A stretch of DNA of 13,574 nt, taken from contig CANPVI010000019.1 of the NCBI GenBank assembly GCA_947581665.1, positions 1-13,574 on the forward strand. Direction: 5' to 3'. The position numbers were made by a program, and so were the translations under genes. Of the stretch, positions 1 to 6,162 are shown in pieces; within the stretch, counting starts at the first letter, position 1, and every line of letters begins with the position of its first letter. Source of the stretch: an uncultured Atopobiaceae bacterium. Its GTDB lineage: Bacteria; Actinomycetota; Coriobacteriia; Coriobacteriales; Atopobiaceae. The notes below the pieces were generated by a model, which was not told the origin of the DNA, did not search any database, and worked only from the letters and a program-made list of their open reading frames with translations.

Positions 1-38
1 TCGGCGTGGGTTTCAATGGTAGCGGATGGCGAGGGCGC

Positions 39-641
39 TTAGGAGCGGTGGGGGCGCGGGCTACCCGAAGGCTTCACACGACCGATGATGGCATCGAGGG
101 CGGCACGGCTCTCGGGGCTCAGGCGATCCTCGAGCGCCATGCGTCCCTTGCCCGAGAGGCGCTCGTCACTTTCGCGCTCGTCCTCGATCGCGTCCACCTC
201 GCGCGCGAGAAGGGCGCTCGACATGAGCGAGACGGGCACGCCCGCCACCGTCGCGCGAATCGTGTTATCCGAGGTCACGAGCGTGACCGGCCGTCCCGCG
301 TCGCGCGCCTCGGTCACCATCTGCTCGATCACCGAATCCGCCGACTGGCCCGATCTCGAGAACACCACGCGCACGCCGCCGATCGTACGATCGGCCCGTT
401 CGGTGGAGAGGTTGCGCGCGCCATCGTAGACGATCAACGCCTCGAAGCTCCCCGCCGCAAAGCTCGCCACGTCCGCGAGCAACGCCTCGCGGGCGCGATC
501 GAAGGGGTCGGTGGTGAGACGGCTCGCCGCAGGTCCGAGGCCCTTTCCGGGCTCGTTCAAGAGGGAGAGGTAGGCGTCACTCGCGTAGATGGCGTTGTAG
601 CCGTCCACCACGAGAAGCGGGAGCGAGCGCGCCTTGGCCAT
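39..641 (-). CDS. yacP: YacP/Rae1-like NYN-domain endoribonuclease
   Basis: This is a 200-residue protein with one NYN (PIN-like) domain of the YacP family. The B. subtilis member, Rae1, is a ribosome-associated endoribonuclease that cuts mRNA during translation. Visible signatures are VVDGYNAIY near the N-terminus, IVYDGA around residue 70, SADSVIEQM around 101 and LVTSDNT around 121. These supply four aspartates (13, 73, 102, 125) that fit the metal-binding acidic pocket of PIN-like nucleases. The last ~50 residues are charged and probably partly disordered. I chose the ATG at 641 because a GAGG lies just upstream and the start sits one base after the rlmB stop. An ATG at 662 would add seven residues inside rlmB. 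It is the last gene of the run, next to rlmB as in Bacillus. The family call is confident; the exact RNA substrate is inferred. Confidence 0.88.
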   Translation of the reverse strand: MAKARSLPLLVVDGYNAIYASDAYLSLLNEPGKGLGPAASRLTTDPFDRAREALLADVASFAAGSFEALIVYDGARNLSTERADRTIGGVRVVFSRSGQSADSVIEQMVTEARDAGRPVTLVTSDNTIRATVAGVPVSLMSSALLAREVDAIEDERESDERLSGKGRMALEDRLSPESRAALDAIIGRVKPSGSPRPHRS

Positions 642-642
642 C

Positions 643-1605
643 TCACGCCTCGGAGGCGCCAAGTTCGTCGAGCTCGCCGAGGGCGTGGCGCAGCCACTCG
701 TAGCAAAAGACCGTCGCCGCCTGGGCCACGTTGAGCGATTCGATGCGGCCCACGACGGGAAGCGCCACCAAAAGGTCGGCGTGCTCCTGCACGAGGCGCG
801 AGACGCCCTTGTCCTCGTTTCCCATCACGAGGCAGATGCGCCCGGAAAGGTCACTCTCCCAGATGCTCGCCTCCGCGTGCTCGGTTGCGCACACCACCCA
901 GAAACCCGCGCGCTTGAGCTCGTCGAGGGCGCTCGCGAGGTTCGGCACCTGCGCGATGGGAAGGTGCGCGAGGGCGCCTGCGCTCGATTTATAGGCGCCA
1001 GGGCCCGCGCCCGCCGCGCGCCGGTTCGCGACCACGAGCCCGCTCGCGCCCACGCACTCCGCAGAGCGCGCGATCGCGCCGAGGTTGCCCTCGTCTTGCA
1101 CGTGGTCGAGGACCACGACGAGCGCGTCGTCCTCCCCCGCCGCCTCGATGATGTCCGCGAGCTCGGCATAGGAAAAGGGCGCGATCTCGAGGAGGATTCC
1201 CTGGTGGTTCCCGCCGTAGGAGAGGCCGTCGAGCGTGGCCTTGGAGACGGTCCTCACCTCGACGTCGCGCTCCTCGAGATCTGCGATGAGGCGCGCGAGG
1301 GTGGCGTCGCGACCATGCTGCGCCTCGGCGATGAATGCCTGGCGGATGGGGAGGTCGGCCTCAAGCGCCTCGGCCACCGAGCGGCGTCCATAGACCACAT
1401 CACCCGTGAGCTGGGCCCTCTCAGACGTCGTGCGGGGACGGCCACGGTAAGGGCGCGGCGCTTCGGGCCGCCTGCGGCCGCGATTCTGCGATCGCGCGCC
1501 CCGTGGGGCCCCCGTGCCTCGAGATGGCCCCTTGCCCGCGCGACGCGCTCCGCTCCGTGGGTCCGAGCCCTTCGCACCGCCCTTGGCGTTTCTCGAGCTC
1601 GCCAT
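643..1605 (-). CDS. rlmB: 23S rRNA (guanosine-2'-O)-methyltransferase RlmB (TrmH/SpoU family)
   Basis: This 320-residue SpoU-family methyltransferase is predicted to 2'-O-methylate a guanosine of 23S rRNA using S-adenosylmethionine through a trefoil-knot fold. Residues ~68-140 are the SpoU substrate-binding domain (VYGRRSVAEAL, then HQGI at 134-137). Motif 1 is LDHVQDEGNLGAIAR (166-180, with Asn174 and Arg180). Motif 2 is LVMGNEDKGVS around 259-269. Motif 3 is LPVVGRIESLNVAQA around 282-296. The first ~65 residues are an Arg/Lys/Gly-rich, probably disordered extension not present in the shorter E. coli protein (about 243 residues). The open frame runs further upstream, but the ATG at 1605 has a GAGG six bases before it and follows the cysS stop by one base. 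The family is certain; RlmB rather than a paralogous tRNA/rRNA SpoU enzyme is supported by the cysS-rlmB-yacP order. Confidence 0.9.
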   Translation of the reverse strand: MASSRNAKGGAKGSDPRSGARRAGKGPSRGTGAPRGARSQNRGRRRPEAPRPYRGRPRTTSERAQLTGDVVYGRRSVAEALEADLPIRQAFIAEAQHGRDATLARLIADLEERDVEVRTVSKATLDGLSYGGNHQGILLEIAPFSYAELADIIEAAGEDDALVVVLDHVQDEGNLGAIARSAECVGASGLVVANRRAAGAGPGAYKSSAGALAHLPIAQVPNLASALDELKRAGFWVVCATEHAEASIWESDLSGRICLVMGNEDKGVSRLVQEHADLLVALPVVGRIESLNVAQAATVFCYEWLRHALGELDELGASEA

Positions 1606-1606
1606 G

Positions 1607-3096
1607 CTAGGCCTCACGCGCGACGACCCGCGAGCCCGTGGGGGTGTCCTCCACCACGAGGCCGAGCGCGGAGATGCGATCGCGGATGGCGTCGGCGGTG
1701 CCCCAGTCCTTGGCCTTGCGCGCGCTCGCACGCGCCGCGATGAGCGCCTCCGCGGCCTCGTCGGTCTCGTCGCCCGCAAAGCCGGCGAGCTCTCGGGCGA
1801 GATCCACGAGCTCCTCGGGAAGCGTGGCCTTCTCGCCCTCCACCGAGATGCCGAGGATGCCGAAGAGCTCCACGAGCGCCTCGGCCGCCGCGCGGGCGAC
1901 GTTGGGCTGCGCGCCCTCCCCCACCTCGGCGAGGTAGGTGTTCGCCTTCGTGGCGAGCGTGAAGAGCGCGCCGATGGCGCCCGCAGTGTTGAAGTCATCG
2001 TCCATGGCGCCGAAGAACTCGTGTCGCGCTTCGTCCACCGCACTCTGGAGCGCGGTCGTGGGCGCCTCTGCGGCACCCGGCTCGCTCGCGGCGCCCGCGG
2101 CATCGTCGCGCGCCGCCCAGAGGAGCGCGGAGACGGTGTTCTTGATGCGCTCCCACGCGCCCACGGCGCCCTCGAGGCGCTCGAAGGAGAAGTCGAGCGG
2201 CGAGCGGTAGTGGGTCTGCAGGAGCAGGAGGCGGAGCGCGTCCGCGGGATAGCGGTCGAGCACTTCCTTCAGCGTGTGGAAGTTCCCGAGGCTCTTGCTC
2301 ATCTTCTCGCCGTCGACGCGAAGCATCCCGGAGTGCATCCAGAGGTTCGCGATCGGCGTGCCCCAAGCGGCCTCGGCCTGGGCGTTCTCGTTTTCGTGAT
2401 GGGGAAAGACGAGGTCGGAGCCCCCGCCGTGGATGTCAATCGGCACGCCGAGGTAGCGCCTCGCCATGGCCACGCACTCCGTGTGCCAGCCGGGCGCCCG
2501 GCGCCCCACGGGCTCTCCCACGAGGGTTCGCCCGGCTTCGCGGCCTTCCAGAGGGCGAAGTCCGCGCTCTCGCGCTTGTCCTCGTCCACCTCCACCCGCG
2601 CGCCCGCGAGGAGGTCCTCCACGCGGCGCCCGGAGACCTCGCCGTAGGTGGGGCAGGAGGAGACGGAGAAGTAGACATCGCCCGCGGGCGTGGCGTAGGC
2701 GTGCCCGCCCTCCACGAGCTCCTCGATGAGGGCGATCATCTGCGGGATCTCCTCGGTGGCCTTGGGCTGCACACTCGGTGGCTCCACGCCCATCCGCCTC
2801 ATCTGCTCGCGGAAGGCGTCGGAGTACTCGCTCGCCACCTCGGCCGCGCTTCGGCCCTCCTCGGCGGCGCGGTTGATGATCTTGTCGTCCACGTCGGTGA
2901 GGTTCTGCACGAAGGTGACGTCGTAGCCTTTCGCCTCGAGGTAGCGGCGTATGGCGTCGAAGGCCACGAAGGTGCGTCCGTTGCCGATGTGGATCTGGTC
3001 GTAGACCGTGGGGCCGCAGACGTACATGCGCACGTGCCCCTCTTCGCGCGGGGCGAACTCGCGCTTCGCGCGACGTTCGGTGTCATAGATCTGCAT
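1607..3096 (-). CDS. cysS: cysteine--tRNA ligase CysRS, interrupted by a one-base frameshift
   Basis: This class I synthetase attaches cysteine to tRNA-Cys. The gene lies in two overlapping frames. The first runs from 3096 and stays open to 2299. It carries VCGPTVYDQIHIGN, with the HIGH-type motif and a zinc-ligand Cys, and reads correctly to GEPSWESPWGAGRP. The second frame then continues with GWHTECVAMARRYLG (Cys/His zinc region), PHHENENAQAE and the KMSKSLGNF loop, and ends at 1607 after a normal C-terminal domain. Joining them needs one extra base in the CGCCCGGCTGG stretch around 2489-2494, which would give RPGWHTEC and a protein of about 496 residues, close to family length. As written, the product would stop after 265 residues and lack the KMSKS loop. 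The ATG at 3096 has GGAGG nine bases upstream inside the cysE end, overlapping cysE by 14 bases. An assembly error is more likely than true loss. Confidence 0.88.
2489..2502. repeat. perfect 14-bp G+C palindrome at the cysS frameshift point
   Basis: The sequence GCCGGGCGCCCGGC reads the same on both strands. It lies exactly where the cysS frame is lost, at the codons for Gly-Arg-Pro-Gly before WHTEC. All-G/C palindromes of this sort cause compressions and dropped bases in sequencing reads, and they can also be replication-slippage sites. Confidence 0.8.
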
Positions 3097-3793
3097 CTTC
3101 GCGATCCTCCTCCGCTCGGGCTTGCGCCTGCGCCTCGAGCTGGCGCTCGAGCTGGGCGATCCTCGCCTCGAGGATGGTGATGGTCTGGTCGATGGGGTCA
3201 GGCAGGTATTGGCGGTGGCGCGCCGTCTCGGGGCCCACGGGCTCGCCGAGGTCGTCGGCCGCGCGGCGCACGCGCACGCCGCAATTCGTGGTCACGTGCC
3301 CCGGCACGCCCACGACGGTGCAGCGCGGCGGCACGTCCTTCACCACCACGGCGCCGCCGCCCACCTTCGCGTAGTCGCCGATGGTCACGTTGCCGAGCAC
3401 GCTCGCACCCACGCCCACGATCACGTGGTTTCCGAGCGTGGGATGGCGCTTGCCGGTCTCCTTGCCGGTGCCGCCGAGCGTGGCGCCCTGGTAGAGCATG
3501 CAGTCGTCGCCGATGATCGTGGTCTCGCCGATGACGATGCCCATGCCGTGGTCGATCACGAAGCGGCGCCCGATGGTGGCCGCCGGGTGGATCTCCACGC
3601 CGAACTTCTTGCGCGCACGCGTGGAACAGTAGCGCGCGAGGCCCTTGTGGCCGTGGACCCACAGCCAGTGCTCGCGGCGATGCGCCCAGATGGCGCGCAT
3701 GCCGGGTGAGTTCAGCACGATCGAGAGCGTTGAGGTGGCCGCGGGGTCGCGCTGCCGAAACGCCTCGATGTCCTCTTTCATTCGCTTGAACAT
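3083..3793 (-). CDS. cysE: serine O-acetyltransferase
   Basis: This 236-residue enzyme makes O-acetyl-L-serine from serine and acetyl-CoA, the first committed step of cysteine synthesis. An N-terminal helical region (MFKRMKEDIEAFRQRDPA, then AIWAHRREHW) is typical of the short, EpsC-like serine acetyltransferases. It is followed by a left-handed beta-helix of hexapeptide repeats from about 66 to 165. The catalytic Asp-His pair is in FVIDHGMGIVIGE (Asp81, His82), and the acetyl-CoA region includes GATLGGTGKETGKRHP. Residues ~202-230 are rich in Leu, Gln, Glu and Arg and look like a coiled coil, often present in this subtype. The C-terminus is DADL, not the Ile that docks into cysteine synthase in the E. 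coli complex. The ATG at 3793 matches the family's usual N-terminus but has only a weak ribosome site. Its end overlaps the cysS start, linking cysteine supply to cysteinyl-tRNA charging. Confidence 0.93.
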   Translation of the reverse strand: MFKRMKEDIEAFRQRDPAATSTLSIVLNSPGMRAIWAHRREHWLWVHGHKGLARYCSTRARKKFGVEIHPAATIGRRFVIDHGMGIVIGETTIIGDDCMLYQGATLGGTGKETGKRHPTLGNHVIVGVGASVLGNVTIGDYAKVGGGAVVVKDVPPRCTVVGVPGHVTTNCGVRVRRAADDLGEPVGPETARHRQYLPDPIDQTITILEARIAQLERQLEAQAQARAEEDREDADL

Positions 3794-3794
3794 G

Positions 3795-3810
3795 CGGCTA
3801 AGTCTAGCCG
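3795..3810. repeat. short stem-loop between ispF and cysE
   Basis: CGGCTA and TAGCCG form a perfect 6-bp stem around a 4-base AGTC loop, one base before the cysE start codon. It has no T-run after it on the minus strand, so it does not look like a terminator. It would sit in the cysE ribosome-binding region and could affect initiation, but it is short enough to be chance. Confidence 0.35.
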
Positions 3811-3832
3811 TCGAAGTCCCTGTGCGCGGCTT

Positions 3833-4309
3833 TCAGGCGCGGGCATCGAGAAGGCAGGTGGCGATGGCCGCCATGCCCTCCTTCTCGCCCACGAAGCCGA
3901 GGCCCTCGAAGGTGGTGGCCTTGAGACCCACGCATTCCACGGAAACGCCCAGCGTACGGGCTATGTTCTCGCGCATTGCGCGCTTGTGGGGCGCGATCTT
4001 CGGCGCGTCCGCGCAGAGGGTGATGTCGCAGTCCACCACCGAGAGGCCCGCCTCGCCGAGCTTTCCCGCCACGCGCGCGAGGAGCTCGAGCGAATTCGCG
4101 CCCTCGAGCGCGGGATCGCTGTCCGGGAAGAGCTCGCCGATATCGGGGAGCCGCGCGGCGGAGAGGAGCGCGTCCATGAGCGCGTGGCACACCACGTCGG
4201 CATCCGAGTGGCCGGCAAGGCCGAGGTCCGAGGGAAGCCGAACGCCGCCCAGGATGAGCGGGCGTCCGAAGACGAGCTGGTGGACGTCCACGCCGTTGCC
4301 GATGCGCAT
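3833..4309 (-). CDS. ispF: 2-C-methyl-D-erythritol 2,4-cyclodiphosphate synthase
   Basis: IspF cyclises CDP-methylerythritol 2-phosphate to methylerythritol cyclodiphosphate in the non-mevalonate isoprenoid pathway, acting as a zinc-dependent homotrimer. The protein has 158 residues, the usual length. Metal ligands are visible as Asp8 and His10 in GVDVHQL, and His42 in GHSDADVVCHALMDAL. DIGELFPD (from residue 56) and the KATTFEGLGFVGEKEGMAA stretch (130-148) are the other family signatures. The start ATG at 4309 immediately follows the ispD stop, and GAGGAG lies six bases upstream, so the start is firm. IspD and IspF are separate proteins here, not the fused IspDF found in some bacteria. Adjacency to ispD supports co-translation of two steps of one pathway. 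Confidence 0.95.
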   Translation of the reverse strand: MRIGNGVDVHQLVFGRPLILGGVRLPSDLGLAGHSDADVVCHALMDALLSAARLPDIGELFPDSDPALEGANSLELLARVAGKLGEAGLSVVDCDITLCADAPKIAPHKRAMRENIARTLGVSVECVGLKATTFEGLGFVGEKEGMAAIATCLLDARA

Positions 4310-5080
4310 CTAGAACTCCTCGTCCCACTGCCTCGAGAGGCGTTCGGTGAGGAGCGCCTCCGCCATCTCGAGATCCTCGGGTACGGTGATCTTCAGGTTG
4401 TCGCGCGAGGAGGGCACGCAGATCACGGTGCCGCCCCAGCGCTCCACCGCCGCCGCGTCGTCGGTGAAGTCCCAGCCCTCGGCCACCGCCTCGGCGAGCG
4501 CCTCGCGAAGGTGGCGGGTGCGAAAGGTCTGCGGGGTCTGCGCGCACCAAAACCGCGAGCGCTTGGGCGTGTAGTTGATCACGCCACGCTCGCAGACCTT
4601 GAGGGTGTCCGTGGCGGGATAGGCCGCGATGGCGCCGGAGAGCGAGGAATCCTCGCGCAAAGCCGCGAGCGTCGCCTCGAAGGTCTCCGGGCTCACGAGC
4701 GGGCGCGCGCCGTCGTGGATGCACACGTAGGGCATGTTCGCCGGCACGAGGGAGAGCCCCGCCGCCACCGACGACTGGCGCGTGCGGCCAGCCTTCGCGA
4801 AGAGGATGTCCGCGGAATACGGCATGCTCGCGAGCGCGCGGCGAAGCGCGCGATCGTCATCTTGGCGGCACACGACCACGATGAGGTCGATCGAGGGGGC
4901 CTCCGCGGCCGCCTGCACGCTCCACATCGCCATCGGCATGCCGAGGATCGGCACGAGCGCCTTCCCCTGGCGAAGGCCGAGACGCTCGCCCCGGCCGCCG
5001 CACACGACCACGCACGCAGCGTCCTGGGCCACGCTCGCCGCGAGGCCCTGGCGCCTGGGGAGGGTTTCGGGCGCGAGCAC
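4310..5080 (-). CDS. ispD: 2-C-methyl-D-erythritol 4-phosphate cytidylyltransferase
   Basis: IspD transfers CMP from CTP to methylerythritol 4-phosphate in the non-mevalonate isoprenoid pathway. The 256-residue protein carries the nucleotide-binding loop VVCGGRGERLG with Arg33, and Lys40 seven residues later, matching the catalytic Arg/Lys pair of the family. It also has GRTRQSSV around 98, HDGARPLV (122-129), TDTLK, TPQTF (182-186), FTDDAAAVE and DNLKITVPEDL, whose Lys230 matches the conserved C-terminal Lys. The first ~20 residues precede the core fold and are variable. The start is a GTG at 5080, touching the disA stop at 5081-5083, with GGAGGG five bases upstream. The next gene, ispF, begins directly after its stop. 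Confidence 0.93.
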   Translation of the reverse strand: MLAPETLPRRQGLAASVAQDAACVVVCGGRGERLGLRQGKALVPILGMPMAMWSVQAAAEAPSIDLIVVVCRQDDDRALRRALASMPYSADILFAKAGRTRQSSVAAGLSLVPANMPYVCIHDGARPLVSPETFEATLAALREDSSLSGAIAAYPATDTLKVCERGVINYTPKRSRFWCAQTPQTFRTRHLREALAEAVAEGWDFTDDAAAVERWGGTVICVPSSRDNLKITVPEDLEMAEALLTERLSRQWDEEF

Positions 5081-6148
5081 CTACTCCCTCCGGACCCTCA
5101 TGCGATCGAGGCTGTCGGCGAGGATCGTGGGCTCACGCACGCCGGCATCCTGCAGGCGCTCGGGGTTGTCCTCGATGTCGTCGAGGAGCTCCTGCAGCGA
5201 GCCGTATTCATCCACGATCTTGTCCGCGATGCCCTGGCGCACCACGCTCACGCGGTTCAGCGTGCGCAGGCCGAGCGGCGAGACGATGGAATCCTCGCGG
5301 AGGTTCTCGTAGCCCAGCATGCGGCCCACGAGCTCGGGATCGCGGAAATCGGTGTCGCTCATCGCGCGGAAGGCCGCGCGCACCGCGCGCGCGTTCGCCG
5401 TGGAGCTGTCGCGCGCGTAGTCGCGGATCATGAGGTTGTATTCCTCTTCCATGTCGCCCAGGTGCTGCTCCTCCTGCATGGCGATGGTGCGCCCTTGGTC
5501 GCCGAGCTGGCGGATGAGGTCGTCGAGCTCCTCGGCGGCCGTCATGAGCACCTCGAAGGACGAGAAGATGCGCGCGATGTCCGCGAGCGTCACGTAGTTG
5601 TCGAGCTCAAGCGAGGTGAGGCGAAGGAGGTTCCTGTCGAGCGCCTGGCGCGTGGACTGCAGCGTGATGAGGAGCTGATTCACGAGGGCCATGAGCTCGG
5701 CGATCGTGTGGATCGCGAAGCTCTCGCCGTCGATGTAGACGTGGGCCACCTGCCGGCGCTCGGAGATGGAGATCACCATCGCGTCGGTTTGCGAGGAGAT
5801 GCGCGACGCGGTGCGGTGGCGCATGCCCGTCTCGAAGGTGGGGATCTCGGCGTCGGGGTTCAGGTGGAAGTTCGCGCGGTAGATGCGCTTCAGCTTCTCG
5901 TCCACGACGATCGCGCCGTCCATCTTCGAGAGCTCGAAGAGGCGGTTCGCGGAGAAGTCGATGTCCAGGGGAAAGCCGTCGTTTCCCGCGGCGATGACGG
6001 ACTCCACATCCCCCACGCAGATGAGCGCTCCCAGATGGCCGGCGAGGATCATGTCGAGCGCGCGGCGAAGCGACGTGCCCGGCGCGGTGAGACGCTTGGC
6101 CTCCTCGAAGCGTTCCTCCAGCGTGGGGTGTGCGGTCCTCTCAGGCAA
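5081..6148 (-). CDS. disA: DNA-integrity scanning diadenylate cyclase DisA
   Basis: DisA makes cyclic di-AMP from two ATP. In Bacillus it is an octamer that scans DNA and stops synthesis at branched structures. The 355-residue protein has the N-terminal cyclase (DAC) domain with MDGAIVVD (Asp77-Gly78-Ala79) and GMRHRTASR (108-116), both needed for ATP binding and catalysis, then ISISERR. A helical spine follows (about 150-290). The C-terminal DNA-binding region is present, but its expected GxG hairpin reads as LQDAGVREP (332-340), apparently degenerate. The start is a TTG at 6148, which fits the length and N-terminus of known DisA proteins and has GAGAGG eight bases upstream. The next in-frame Met would remove conserved sequence. 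The gene lies 12 bases after clpC, where Bacillus has radA between them, and abuts ispD. Confidence 0.93.
   Translation of the reverse strand: MPERTAHPTLEERFEEAKRLTAPGTSLRRALDMILAGHLGALICVGDVESVIAAGNDGFPLDIDFSANRLFELSKMDGAIVVDEKLKRIYRANFHLNPDAEIPTFETGMRHRTASRISSQTDAMVISISERRQVAHVYIDGESFAIHTIAELMALVNQLLITLQSTRQALDRNLLRLTSLELDNYVTLADIARIFSSFEVLMTAAEELDDLIRQLGDQGRTIAMQEEQHLGDMEEEYNLMIRDYARDSSTANARAVRAAFRAMSDTDFRDPELVGRMLGYENLREDSIVSPLGLRTLNRVSVVRQGIADKIVDEYGSLQELLDDIEDNPERLQDAGVREPTILADSLDRMRVRRE
5086..5091 (-). promoter_or_regulatory. ribosome binding site fixing the GTG start of ispD
   Basis: On the minus strand GGAGGG precedes the GTG at 5080 by five bases and lies inside the last codons of disA. 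It decides the start, since no ATG lies near this position in frame. Confidence 0.6.
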
Positions 6149-6156
6149 TGGTGAAA

Positions 6157-6162
6157 CCTCTC
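6157..6162 (-). promoter_or_regulatory. ribosome binding site for the TTG start of disA
   Basis: GAGAGG on the minus strand overlaps the clpC stop codon and sits eight bases before the TTG at 6148. It supports the rare start codon and suggests disA translation depends on, or is tuned by, clpC translation. That coupling is inferred. Confidence 0.5.

Noticed and set aside
1..38. A gene or tRNA end at the left edge
   Set aside because: The 38 bases after yacP show no start codon with a ribosome site and too little sequence to judge a tRNA.
1606..2103. Upstream extension of the rlmB frame
   Set aside because: The extra 166 codons overlap cysS and are Arg/Ser/Pro-rich noise; the ATG at 1605 has a good ribosome site.
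3986..6154. A 722-codon plus-strand open frame opposite ispF, ispD and disA
   Set aside because: It spans three clear minus-strand genes, lacks any domain, and shows the same His/Arg-rich shadow composition.
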